DNA from: Mesocentrotus franciscanus
Lineage: Eukaryota > Echinodermata > Echinoidea > Camarodonta > Strongylocentrotidae
DNA: 64,000 bases
Direction of reading: 5' to 3'
Assembly (NCBI GenBank): GCA_037976565.1
Contig: CP137675.1
Span: 4,970,364 to 5,034,363, forward strand
Part shown: positions 33,942-47,500 of the stretch, piece by piece
Layout of the letters: every line of letters starts with the position of its first letter
Position numbering within the stretch: the first letter of the stretch is position 1
Translations under genes and position numbers: made by a program
Notes under the pieces: model-generated
Database searches by the model: none
Told to the model about the DNA's origin: nothing
The model's input: the letters and a program-made list of their open reading frames with translations, nothing else

Positions 33942-34100
33942 GGGGCCCGTCTTACAAAGAGTTGATATCAATCGCAACTTATTTGCGATTGATATCAATC
34001 GTAACTGTGTACATAAGAGATGGGAGACTGCAAACTTGCGATTGATTGGAGGACTTACGATTGATTTGGATCAATCGTAACTCTTTGTAAGACGGGGCCC
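33942..34100. mobile_element. Foldback MITE with GGGGCCCGTCTTACAAAGAG ends
   Basis: Ends GGGGCCCGTCTTACAAAGAG and CTCTTTGTAAGACGGGGCCC are exact complements apart from one end base. Inner motifs GATTGATATCAATCG and GATTGATTTGGATCAATCG form further hairpins. 159 bases, no coding capacity. Confidence 0.8.
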
Positions 34101-34304
34101 TGATGTTGATAAATCAAAATCATTTTCCCACCCAATAAGCATTTCGATTTAGACTTTAAAACAGGGCCATCGCCATGTCAGGACATTGTATTGAATGTTA
34201 AATATGTGCCTGCAGATTTGATTTTAACAGCAATAATATTAATTAAAGTACTAAAATGACATTATTATTATCTAATCAGATCAGGGGCGGCGGAGCGTCT
34301 TTCA

Positions 34305-35712
34305 AAATGGGGGGGGGGCACCAACAAATAAGGGCACTTTCTGAAAAAGGGGCACCTACAAAGGGAAACCTCAAACCGAAAATATACAATTTTTAGACAT
34401 TGGTAGGCCTTTATACCCCTACATTGTGATTATATTATCAGGGATGATTTCATTGTTTGTTTCTTTCTTTACATGGTCCATATACTTTGCAGTTGGGTGT
34501 GATGGTCTGAATATATATTTGCGAGTGAGCAAAAATTGAAGATTTGTGAGGTCGCAGTGCGAAAAAACAATCCTAATCATGAAAGACTGAAAAGATCTTC
34601 AATAAGAAACAAAATTATATTAACTTAAAATGCGAGCAAGCTTTGGATGAAATTGAAGAAAAAGTCGCTCTTAGTCGCTTTAAATTAAGAGCACATTTTA
34701 TGGTGAAAGGAAAAGGGAACACATATCCAAAGTTAAAAGGCCACTTATTAAAAAAGAAAAGGACCACGTGTCAAAGTAAAAATCGGAATTATCAGAGGTT
34801 AGAATGGAGAACTACTCGCACCTGATAAGGGACCTTCACCAGAGATGAAAAAAGGCACTTATGAGAACGGAAAAGGGGCACTTATTACAGCGGAAAATTG
34901 GCAATTATCAGAAGGAAAATGCCACTAACTAGAAAAGATAGGGGCACGTGTCAAAATAAAAGGGGCACTTATCAGAGATAAAAAGGGGCACTTATTACAA
35001 AGTTAAAGGGGGCACCTCTCAAATTTTTATAAGGGTAGGCCTACTCAACCGGAGATCAAAAGAGGCACTTAATAAAACTGTCAAAATAAAAAGGACATGT
35101 CTCAGATTTGAAAAGAGGCAATTGTAAGAGGTGAAGGGGCACTTATCAGAGGTGGTAAGAGGCATTTTTTTTGTACCTGAAAAGGAGGCACTCACCTGAG
35201 ATGAATAGGCACTTGTGAGAATGGAAAGGAGCACCTATGACATTTTTATAGAGGCATTTATCAAACGTGTGAGAAGGGGCATTTATGAGAAAGGGAAGTG
35301 CATTATTTAAAAAGGAAAGGGGCATTTATCACAAGGAAAAAGGGCACTTCTTAAAAAGACAAGGGGGCACGTGTCAAAATAAAAGAGGGCACTTATGAGA
35401 GGTGAGAAGGGGCACTCATCAAAGATGAAAAGGGGCACTTATCAGAAGGGGAAGGGGCACTTGTTACAAAAGAAAAGGGAACTTGTTAAAGTAAAATGGG
35501 CAGGCACTCTCAGATTTTGATAGGGGCAATTATCATCGGTGAAAAGGGCATCGTATCAGAGGTGGTAAGAGGCACTTATAAGAATGTGGAACGGGCACCT
35601 ATTAGAAATAAAAAAGGGGCACTAATTTGAAGTAAAAGGGGGCACCTTTCCTATGTAAAAGGGGGCACTTTAGGGGGACTTGAAAAAAATGGGGGGTGCA
35701 CTGTGCCCCCTC
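34305..35712. repeat. Degenerate minisatellite, GGGGCACTTATCAGA-like units
   Basis: About 1.4 kb of irregular 25-50-base units built on AAAAGGGGCACTTATCAGA, with dozens of variants such as GGGGCACGTGTCAAA and GGGGCACCTCTCAAA. It opens with GGGGGGGGGCACC and closes with TGCACTGTGCCCCCTC. The units are too diverged to be a recent expansion. It lies upstream of NAA35; no gene is seen between 30900 and 36320. Confidence 0.88.
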
Positions 35713-36324
35713 TGAATCAGATAATGATGTTAACTTAATGATTATTAGTTTAATAATATCTATACATGTAGTTGGATTACCGTATTATTAATTAAGTTTT
35801 ATCTTTCCCGGCCAAAGTGGGAGTCCATAAAATATATATATACGCCGGCCCGCCGGATCGAGGAAGAAGGAACTTCAAGGGATAAACTTAAATAGGCCTA
35901 ATTATCTAAATTAATGGAGTGATTTATAAGATACGGATCCGGATGGCCAGAAAAGATATTAAACTTGGGAGGAATTAATTAAGAGAGAGAGAGAGAGTGA
36001 GGGAAAACTCAAATTAAGGCTTAAAGACTATTCTTCTTCTTTCTAAGAAAAAGGGATAAATTAGGAAAACGAAAAAGAAGGAAAAGGAGGGGAGAGATGA
36101 GGAGGCGGTGGTATAGGAGGTCAGAGGAAAGGCCTGTGTGATATTTAGTGGAGTAGGAGGAAGACACAAACATATAAAAAGAGTTGGGGTAGGTCTATCA
36201 TATTGATATTTCTCAATTTCCAAATAAATACATATATGACGTATTGACGTGGTAGAACGGCAAAACGTTCTTCCCCTTTTTTAACATCTCTCAAATCGAA
36301 CTGAAATTCGAAACGAGAGGTCGT

Positions 36325-39300
36325 ATGGAGAGTCTATGTCGAGCTGCCGAGATGGAAGCGAGGTAAATTTACCCTTTCTCACCTTCTGTTAATCACGTTA
36401 GGTTAACTTGATTTCAAAGGCAAAGTATATATCATACCATTCAAATGAACCTCATTGCCTATAATGTCCATTAATGTGAAAATTGTATCTCCTATAAAAG
36501 GCTATAGATCCAGTAAACTTTAAGTATTGTCCCATGTATTGAGAAATATGTGCTGTATTCCGTGTAATGTCACAGTCGTAGTCTGGAAGTTAGATGCGGG
36601 GCCACGGCAAAAGTTATACAACATTGTGATAGTATTGTGATCCATTTAGATGAAAATTCGTTTTATTTCTGCTCTGATATGAATAGTGATAATGCCCCCA
36701 AATAACACAAATTCTAAATTATACTTAAAATCTTAGATTAAACTAATAATAAATATATATATTTTTTTAAAGAAATGTCATGATTGTAATTTTGTATTTG
36801 TAATGTAATGGTATTCTTGTCCACCTTTTAATCAGTCGAGAAGGCATCCTGCCATCAGACCCGTTTGATGATCATGATGGCTGCAGTGCATTTTCACATC
36901 ACCTGCCAAGTAAGTACATAATTAATATTCCTTACAACTATACTGGATTGTAAAGCAATGCTGTCCTGTTAATTTCTTAGTGGCAGGAAATACAGAGAAA
37001 GAAAAGAAAGAGGGGAGAGAATAAAAGAGAGAGACAGAGACAGACAGACAGACAGACAGACAACTAGGCGTTGTGGCGTGCGCCTGTAATCCAGCTAACA
37101 GTGGAAGTTACAAACTGATTCAGCCGAGGACGCAGGTTCGAAACTGAGTCATGTCTTTCGGATGGTGACGTTAAAGGTCGGTCCCCAGACGTAAATAATC
37201 ATATCTGATTGATACACGTCTGTAAAAACCCAATACACACACACGACAGACAGACAGACAGAGGGATGGGACAGAAGGGGGGGGGGGGGTGAATGTGAGT
37301 GGTATAAAGGTAATCAAGAAATTAAGCCTGTGAGGGAAATATTTGTTTATTGATCGAGCATTTCACAATGACAATCTTTCCGAAAATTGAGTGACAGCAT
37401 CATGTCTGAACTTGTTCAGTGAAATCCCTTTTTGTAGAATAAATCATAGAGAAATGTATTTTGTAGCCCAACTTTCAGTAAAGGAAGAAATGTAGATCAT
37501 GTCTGCGCACGGATTGCACTTCACTCTGGTAATCAAATATGTTTAATGAAATGGATTCTAAAAAAATTATTAATGCAGTTTATGCTATAATAAAGAATTA
37601 TAAATATTATTCTCTTACTGTCAATAGGTAGGCAGAATATTCCCAGGAACTGGAAGAACATTACAGAAGAGTTTAATGAAGCTGCCTCGTACCTTAAGCT
37701 TGGAGAGCTTTTACATGACTCCATGTAAGTATTACAAAGATGTTGCTAGGTAAGAAGCATGTATGAGTGAAAGACAACTGTACATGTGTGATGCATCAGG
37801 ATATGCTATAAAGCAAGTGCCAAGATTGACAGCAACCAAAAAAATGGATGCTCATTTTATGTTGTTTTAGAAAAAGAAAACTAGTGGCTTCGATTTGTTT
37901 TATTGTTTTTCTTTGAATCGCTGATTTAAATCCCAGTTTTTAAAGTTATTTTCAATCAGTGTACTTTAAAAAATAACTGACCCTGGTAATCATAGGTAAG
38001 GCGTAAAAAAAAAAGATGTTGTATTGCCTTTTGCGACCGACCCAAAATCTTCAAAATCTATGGTTGGCTTTTTAATAAAGTTTTTTTTATTTAACCTTTT
38101 TTTAGAAAAGAAATGTTTAATGAATAAAAAAGATATGTATTTTGTTTGTTTAAATGAGATATAAATGCATAAAATCATCAAATTATTCCCAAATTCCCAA
38201 TGACACCTAAAGGGCAATACAACATCTTTTTTGTTTAGGCCTAACATATGATCCTTGCCTCTAGGAATTGTGTTCTATAGAGACAGTCATGAATAGTGTA
38301 CTGGACAGTAAGATGCTTTGCAATGCTGTGTGTATTCTCTTTTTTTTCTCTTTATATTTTATAAGATGTTTCATCCAACTAGTTTTAAATTCGAATTCAT
38401 TAAAATATTAGTGAGGAATATCACCATTCTCTGTTTCCATCTCCATCAGTTTTGGTTTGTTTGAGGCCATGTCTGCCATTGAGATGATGGATCCTAAGAT
38501 GGATGCAGGTATGATGTGTAACCAGTCTGGTCATAAGGTACTCAATCTGCAGCAGAGTATCAAAGCAGGGAGATTGAAGACATCGGATTTGACCAACCAT
38601 GAACTCATCGGCATCATGGATACAACATTTGCTTGCTTGGTAAGTAAATTGTCCTATTTTCCCTCTGTTATGACAGGCAGAAAGGACATTCAGATATCTA
38701 TCGAGCTGAATTTGGTAGAAATATGAGAACTTCAGAGTCTGAAGTTGAGGTATGAAGTAGCTATAGAAGGTCCACCTCTCTGTGTAGGTGTGATAGATGT
38801 ATAATATCAATAATTGAGAAGCTCTAATCTAACAGGACCTTCATTGCATTACGAATCAGTTCAGTTTCCTTTTATTTACCAATTCAAACTCAGAAAAATA
38901 TCAAATATGACATTTTGATAGTCAACCGGTAACATAGTTGAAGGTTGATGAAAAAACTATGTAATTTTTTTTTTTCTAACAGTAAATTCTCCCAACCAAT
39001 TTTTGAATTTTCCCAACCATTTTTCCTTGAAAATAAGACATTTTAAAAATCTTTCAACACTTACATGTTTGGAATGGTATATACTATATAGAGCCAATTC
39101 ATTGCTTTGTGACGATTAGCATTCACCTAAAATTAAATTAAATTATAATAATATAGTTGGGAGAATTCAGGAATCGATCAGATCAGCTTTTCCTAATTGT
39201 TATCATTAATAATGGTCTGTTTTCACTCAAACTTTCAGATTATCTTTAATTGTACATCTAGCATTGAATTCACTACCTTATTAATTCACTACCTACCATT

Positions 39301-41436
39301 ATCTCTCATCTGAACAATGTTACCAAGTCCCTTTAACATGTACATGTACATAGAACTGTAGAAGAGAAAATTTGCAGGTAATGCTGATGCACCTTATCAT
39401 TATCATAGCTTTCCGTGTCTTTAAAAACAAAAATATTTTCTTCTGCTTGATAGGCAACTTGGTTAGAGGGTCATTCCTTAGCTCAGACGGTTTTTACCAA
39501 CCTGTACGCTCATAATCCAGACCTCATCGATGACCGCTGTCTCAGAGCATTCTCCCTGGTCATTCTCAAGATGGTGGACACCATCAAGGACAAGGTCATG
39601 AGGGCAGGAGTCTTTGAAGAGGTCAGTGAGAGTAACATCTAAACATATTGACCCTTATTCTACTAAGATTTAAACCTGATGCTGGGCTTAAGCTTTGTTC
39701 CAAATTGGGTTTAACAAGGGGAATTATTCTGGCACCAGTTTATCGAATTTCAACCCCAAACTCTTGGGATTTTGATATTTATTTAAGCAGCCCCATCCCC
39801 CTACACACAGACATGAACATTTCAGGCAGACCCCCTTTGAAAAAGGGTTAGTGTGTAGCCCTTTCATTTGGCTATCAAAGGTGACTGAAATTCTCTTTAC
39901 CCTTCAAGAATACTTTTTAGATCTTGTTATGATAAAGCCGAGATGCATTTTAACAGATTTGATATGAAATTGCAGGTCTGTCTTTCTCTCATTGAAACAT
40001 TCATGAGTATTCTTGTTAAAGTACGGGTTCTAGCAGATGTCAATTGGAACAAAAATGTTCACTCCAGAGTTGCCAGAAAATGATTTTGAGTTTAATCTAA
40101 TCCAATATGTATCATGTCTATTCTGTTTATATCTACCGGTAATCTGTATCATATAGGAGGATTTCCAATCGATGACCTATGGTTTTAAGCTAGCCCACAA
40201 CGTCACTGAGTTAAGAGTTGTTGGTATGCTAAAAGAAATAGAAGAGGACTATAACAGGAGAGTCAGAGTAAGATATCCACTAGTTTAATGCACTACTTGT
40301 AGCTACTTGCTCCCTCTGTATACAAAACAATTTCTAAGCGGTGTCCGTTGGTCCCCCAGGATCCTCTTTTTCTTATGTTACTTGAGAGCTGAGTTGATGA
40401 GATAACCACCTGTCAGTGACCACGCTGGGAGGTCTAATCCCTCCTGGCCAAACTAGTGCAGACGGGCTTTAAACACTTATATCAGCGGAGACCTTGCTTG
40501 ACTTTGGTTGCGGGCCAGACAACTTGGACAATATAATAGCCTAGGTTGCCAAAACATATTTTAGTGTTTCTTTGCAGTTCATTGCAACACTTTTACATGA
40601 AACAATGTTAATGTTTTTGTCAGTTGATATGCTTAACCACGTCAGGTGGAAACTTCAATTGATACTAGGGCATCTATTAATTTGTTTATCCTTTTCTATA
40701 ATTCACCTCTTTAAGTCTGTTCTACCTGTCGAAATATGAGCACTGTTTTTTTTGTTTTTTTTGCTTTTACTGTACTTTGTCAAATTTTTATAGTTTATGT
40801 TTTAAGTGAGTAGAACTAATGCTTTAAATAAATAATATAACATATAAATTCATTATTCAGGAGTTCTTCTAGCCAAAATTGGGACATATACGCAACAATA
40901 CTTGTCCACACTGTTGGGGGATATGAGATGTGTCATGTTTGTTTTTCATTTGTTACAGAGTACGAGAGCAAGGCAGGGGGAAGACAGAGATACTGCTACA
41001 GAACTTGAGGTGAGATTATTTTGTCTCTGTTAACTTTTTTATGTGTACTTTTATCAAGTAATTGTTATTCCTTTTTTTTTGACAGAATTTCATCAGTGAC
41101 ACAGCATTTTAATTGTTATGATTATATATTTCTAAAAAACTTGACCATATCATGCTTTCAGATTGATATTTTAATGGTGCATTGTATTCTTTTTTCATAT
41201 GTAATGAATGTTTTTATATTGCACACATTTCCTTACAGTTTTGTTCTGTTTTCCTATCTGTTTTATATCCACAGCATGAACAGTGCATAGCGTTAGTATC
41301 AAGGATCAAGTTCTGCAGGATGTTTTATTCAGCTCTGCTTGCATTCACAAAGAAAGAGGTAGGTTGTGTGTATCCAGTCCACAATCCTTTGTGATGTACA
41401 GGAGAAATGGAGAAGTGCACTTTAGAAGACAAAAAA

Positions 41437-41470
<34 letters not shown>

Positions 41471-41472
41471 GG

Positions 41473-41528
<56 letters not shown>

Positions 41529-44500
41529 GGTGGTGGTGGTGGTGGTGGTGGTGTTGATGTTGCTGCTGGTGCTGTTGCTGTTGTTGTTGTTTTGATGATG
41601 ATGATGATGATGGCAAAATTGATGATGAAATGATGCAGTGAAAAAAATTGTGATAGGTTTTATAGGGAATCATTACAGGCATCACATGACATTTAGCTCA
41701 CCCTTCACTCTTTGCAAGTCCAAAATTCATGGGGAGCTTTGCAATTTTACAGTTGTACAGTACTACAGTCTCTCACTAAAATGAGGAACCTTTTACACAA
41801 AGGGCCCTGTTTCATAAAACTTGATATCAATAACAAGTTATAAGCTACTGTTATAAGCTACTGAAATCATGGCATCTGATTGGCTGAGAGCAAATTTGTC
41901 ATAGAAATTTATCATTTGTTATAGATAACAAGTTTTATGAAATGGGCCCCAGGTCTATATTTAAATAGAAATTTTCACATGGTAATATCAGTTTTTTGTC
42001 TCGCCTGCGTAGCAAAAAGCGAGACATAGGCGCCGCTTTTCCGGTGACGGCGGCGACGGCGTCAACGTCAAAACTTAACCTAAGGTTAAGTTTTTGAATT
42101 GTTAATATAATTTTGAAAGTATAAGGTCCTATTAAATGAAACTTGGACTAAAGGGTTATCAAGTATCCCCAATCATGTGAGGAAAATTTCAGGTCACAAA
42201 GTCAAGGTCAAAGGTCATTTCAGGTCAACAAACTTAGACTATGTTGTGGCATCATCATCAAAAACTTAACCTGAGGTTAAGTTTTTGAATTTGTAATATA
42301 ATTTTGAAAGTATAAGTTCTTATTCAATGAAACTTAGACTAAAGGGTTATCAAGTATCCCCAATCATGTGAGTAGAATTTCAGCCCACTAGGTCAAGGTC
42401 AAAGGTCATTTCAGGTCAACAAACTTAACTATGTTGTGGCATCAGGCTAAGATTTTTTAATTGTTATCATAATTTTGAAAGTATACATTCCTATTCCATG
42501 AAACTTGAACATAAGGGTTATCAAGTATCACCAATCATGTTATTAGTCTTTAGGTGACAAAGTAAAGGTCAAATGTCATTTCAGGTCTGGAAACTTAGAC
42601 TTTGTTGTGGCATCAACATCAAGATTTTGAAATTTTAGCATAATTTCAAAAGTGTTTGTTCAAATTCCATGAAACTTGTACCCAAGGGCTATCAAGTATC
42701 ACAAATCATGTGACACAAATTCCAGGTCACAAAGTCAAGGTCAAAGGTCATTTTAGGTCAGTAGACTTGGATTATGTTATCAAAATTTAATATGAGAATT
42801 AATAAATAAATTGTTGTTATTTGTTCATATTTCATGAAAGTAAATATTCGAATCATTCGAGTACTTTCCCATGAATATTCTAATAGTAATTTTAGTATTC
42901 GATCCCAGGCCTAGTATGTACATGATCAGTTACAGCTAGGTGACAATATTGATGTTTGGATAATATATATTGGAGTATATCTCATAATAATGTTCTCATT
43001 ATGCTAATGAGACGTGATGTGATGTAGATGGGTTCTACCTTCCAATTGTTTTTACACAAAGTGCTGAAAAATCCTCTTTTCTTAAAAAGTTTATTAGATA
43101 ACTTTATTTGTAAATTACTGACAAGCATTGAAACATTTGTAGTCTTACCCATACACTAAATCTCATTATATTGTATTCTTATGATACAGTAAATAATTAT
43201 TCTGATGATTCATAATCAATATTCACTTCAAAATGCTTATTATATTCAGAGGATTTCATTTTCGGGGGTCTGCAAATGGGCCACCCCGCCTATAAAAATA
43301 ATGTCCCAACCTCAACTTTTCATCATATCGAATTGCGTAATGCCGAATTGCGTAATGCAGGCGAGACCGCCGAGAGCGTTTCACTTGTTTTCGTAAGCAA
43401 ATCTGTGCCAGCATCCCTAGTTACGTATATTTGCAGTTGAAGTAACACTGAGTTTGAAATACATGTATTTGCAAGGTGTGTAGCTATTTTGTGAGGTTCA
43501 TGTAATCTTATTCTTAAAAGAGAAACAAGCAGACTTATTTGGATTTTGAACTTTCAGGGGGGTGTTTCACAAAGACTAAGATCGACTTTAAGTTGGACTT
43601 AAGTATAACAGGCCGTTCGTGCCATTGTTTGCTCTCACCATTGGTCTCTCAATTATGATCTATAGATAATATTTTTTCCTTCAATAATGAATTATTAAAA
43701 ATGTAAGTTTTGTAGATTTTTTACCATGATTTGTACGTCCCTTGAGAGACCAATGCCAGTAAATAATGATAGCAAACAATGGCATGAACGGCCTGCTATA
43801 CTTAAGTCCAACTTAAAGTCGATCTTAGTCTTTGTGAAACACCCCCCAGGTGTTTCTGTAGGTAAAATGAAACTCAGTTGTTGCTTTCTTCTTGATAGAT
43901 CAAACAGTCAGTTGAGGAAGCCAAGAAACTACTACTCCTGGCATTAGACCTGCTCCCAGCCATACAGAAGACAGTAGAGTTAGGTGATCCACAAGTCATA
44001 TCAGAAGATGAAACATCACCAGCCATGCCAGGTACTACAGGTTTTTACTTATGTAACCTATCTTTTCTTGTGATGCCTACATGTATGCCAGATTTCATTT
44101 CATTTTATTTCAACACAGAAACACTTGTTTCAGACATTGACAGTTCTCAGCAAGTCCTTGCAGATGTTAAAGTAGACACCACTTGTTGGAAGTACTATAA
44201 GTATTTATTTAAAAAAAAAAAAAAAAAAAAAAAATCATATTTAAGCAGTTAGATTATGAATTATTAAGAGGTAATATGTTGAAAAGATATAAATTGATAA
44301 TATATTCATCATCACATAGCTTCATTCAACCAAGTGAGGGAATATTGTTCTAATTAATTATATAGCCAGATGTTTGATAGAGCTACCAATTTGTGACATT
44401 GTTCTCACTTCTGACATTCTTTGCAGACTACCCAAATGTGATGGGCTTTGAGCCGTTAGTAAATCAACGTCTGCTGCCCCCTACATTCCCAAGGTATGCC

Positions 44501-47500
44501 AAGATAATCAGTAGGAGAGATGCTATCTCATATCTAGAGGGTCTGATGACCAGACTAAGAACAGTGTGTGAAGTCACTAGCTTAACACCCTTTCACCCTA
44601 TAGTGGTAAGTTGGGAATTCATTATTTTTTTACCATTCAAGCACTGTTTGATATTGTGGGAAGTCTTTTCATGTGGTAGAATTGTCCCAAGAATTTATTT
44701 TTGTAAAAATTGTGTTTGAAATCTTCCTACAATATACTGACATATGCACATTCCCTCCAGTACAGAGATTCATATACATGTATGTGTTTGTGTAATTAAT
44801 CAAACATGCCTGCATTAAACAACGTGAATTTAATTTCAAGTTGGCAATTTTTGATAAAAATGTACACAAAAAATAATTAATTTCTCTCAGACAATGGTCT
44901 TACAAGGGGCATTTCAATTTCTTATCATACTCATGAGATTCCCATGATAAAGCAGTCTGTATATCTGTCAACCACTGCCTACATTGTCTCTCTTGACAGG
45001 ATTTCTTTTCTGAGTTCAGCAAGCAGTGTCCCTGTGTCTTTCCAAGATTTATCCATAAACAGCTGGTTTAGGAGTCTATTAATCTTCACATTGTCTCTCT
45101 TGACAGGATTTCTTTGCTGAGTTCAGCAAGCAGTGCCCTGTGTGCTCTCAGGATGTATCCATAAACGGCTGGTTTAGGAGTCTATTAATCTTCACATTGT
45201 ATCTTTTGACAGGATTTCTTTGCCGAGTTCAGCAAGCAGTGCCCCTGTGTGCTCTCAAGATCAGTCCTACAGCAGATCTTCCTACCGTATAACAACAAGA
45301 AAGTGTTTGGTGTCGAGCTTGTCCAGGAATGTTTGAGGGATACGTTGAGGGGGTTTGTTTGCCCCCCTGTCCTAGCTCAAAGGTCACCCATCTACAACAA
45401 TGCCCAGGCCAAGGAGATGGCCGACTCTATGTTGATGCACTCAGTCAGGGTAAGGAGAGATTATTATCCAGTAGTATTTGTATAACGGGTTTTGAGCCAA
45501 CCAGAAAAATTAGCATATCTTGTGCTTGGAGCACAAGTACCCGGATTACCCGGCAGTAAATTTTCAATATCTCATAGTTTGCAAAAAAGTTCCCAGATGG
45601 CTGTGCAGTACATTTTCAGTATCTCATGGTTTGGTGCTGAGCGAATGGGTAAAAAGGTGAATAATACGCACTGAAATGCATACGGCTAAGACAGTGGATG
45701 TACATGTATGCATAAAGCTCTTGAAAAATATGTGGAGTTGTTACAAAACATTAAGATGTAATGTTAAAAATTGAGATAGGTACTTGGTTTCATAGAATTA
45801 ATAATAATGATAATGAATAGCTTTTCTTTAGGGGACACAAGGGTATATCGCACTCGCCTTGAAAATATTCCACCCAATATTCAATATCATATAAATATTT
45901 TAGTATCCATAACAATTATTTGGTGTCACAGGTACATGTACCTGAGAGAAGAAAAGGTGTTCTTATTCACTTATGCCTCATACAGTATTTCTCTCCTCAT
46001 TTTCCACTGTAAATTATTAAAGAAGAGGTTTTCAAAATCATTTTGGAACATCTTTTTCACCAATAAATGGTTGAGCACCGTGTGCCGGCCAATAGGCCTT
46101 GTGCGCTATTGTTCCAATTATTGATCGAATTAACCGACAGCCGGTCCTCCCGTAGAGTATAAAACACGCTTGCTTACATTAGATTTTATCACCTGACAAA
46201 GTGTTGCAGCGGTGCACGAAACGTCGTGATCTTTTAGATCTCTTATTGACCATACATTGCGAGACAAACGAATATCACTAGCGATATTATTTTTGAATAA
46301 ATTGTTATTGAGAACTTTATTCCATTCTCTGTACTCTTGCTTTAATATTTGTACTCTTGCTTATTGGCATAATAAATCATGACTGGATGGTCTGCTTCAC
46401 TTGAGAGTGAAACATGATGTTGGTCAAGTTAAAGATTTATACATGTAGATTCTTTGTTCATTACTTGATACCTGTCCTTTGCTCATTTTGCTCATCTGGG
46501 CCTCATTTTGTAAAAATCTGTTTGTTATCAATCTTACCTTGACTTATATCCCACTCACAACCCTCAACCCTGTAAATAGAGAGTAGGCCATCATTGCTTT
46601 GTGATTGATTGATTGATGGAGTTGCTATCTACTGGGACTTGTTACAGCTCTTTACAGCAACATAAGGCCCTAGTTTTATTTCCAGTATGTTCCACATTAT
46701 CTGCATTGAATGGAAACAATTCCGATTAATTCCCCTGGGTTTTTTTCCACAGCCGATGTGCTCCTTGATGCAGATTCATGGTCACAACCGAGCCAGACAG
46801 AGGGATAAGTTTGGGCAGCTCTTGGAGGAGTTGGCCAGTCTCCAGGACCAAGCCGAGAAGGTCGATGCTAACCTCCATACCATCATGTCGAAAGCAGAGG
46901 TCAAGAAGACCTACGAAGCATCGTTCAGCTGCTGGGTCATGTATCATACTCTACGCACCATGATACAGTATGTCCAGTCAGGTTTTGAGCTAGAGCTCTA
47001 CGGCATTCATGAATACCACTATATATTCTGGTAAGCTAAAAGAGTGAAATGGTAGCTTTGCATATAAATTTGTATGTTGGTTATTAAGATTAAACATTTT
47101 TCTTGGTTAATTAAGAATAAACATCAAAATATCGACCTAAATCTGATAAAGAGAAAGTTTTCAAAGAAAAAAGACTCATCCTACTACATGTACAAATATT
47201 GTGAATCAGTTCAAGTTCTTGTAAAAATTCTATGGGTTTAAAGATTCCCGCTCCTTTATGTACAATATGTAGTATGTATATGTTTGTCAAGTGCTCTTTT
47301 CTTAATTAGCTATTTGACCAGTATATCATTTGAATCTTGGAGTAGATGAAGTGCCAAATAATGAGATAATGTAAGTTTAATGGAAGGTCATTTTGAATTT
47401 TGACTTTATGCAGTGTATAGTGGTGTTTAAAACATTTAATTGGTCTGTCTACTGTAGGTACCTATCAGACTTCCTCTATGCATGGTTCATCTCTACGTTG

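Noticed and set aside
41283..41685. Open frames with poly-Val, poly-Leu and poly-Gln on both strands
   Set aside because: They are readings of the (GTT)n-(GGT)n microsatellite. Only 41275-41358 is a real exon (NAA35 exon 8).
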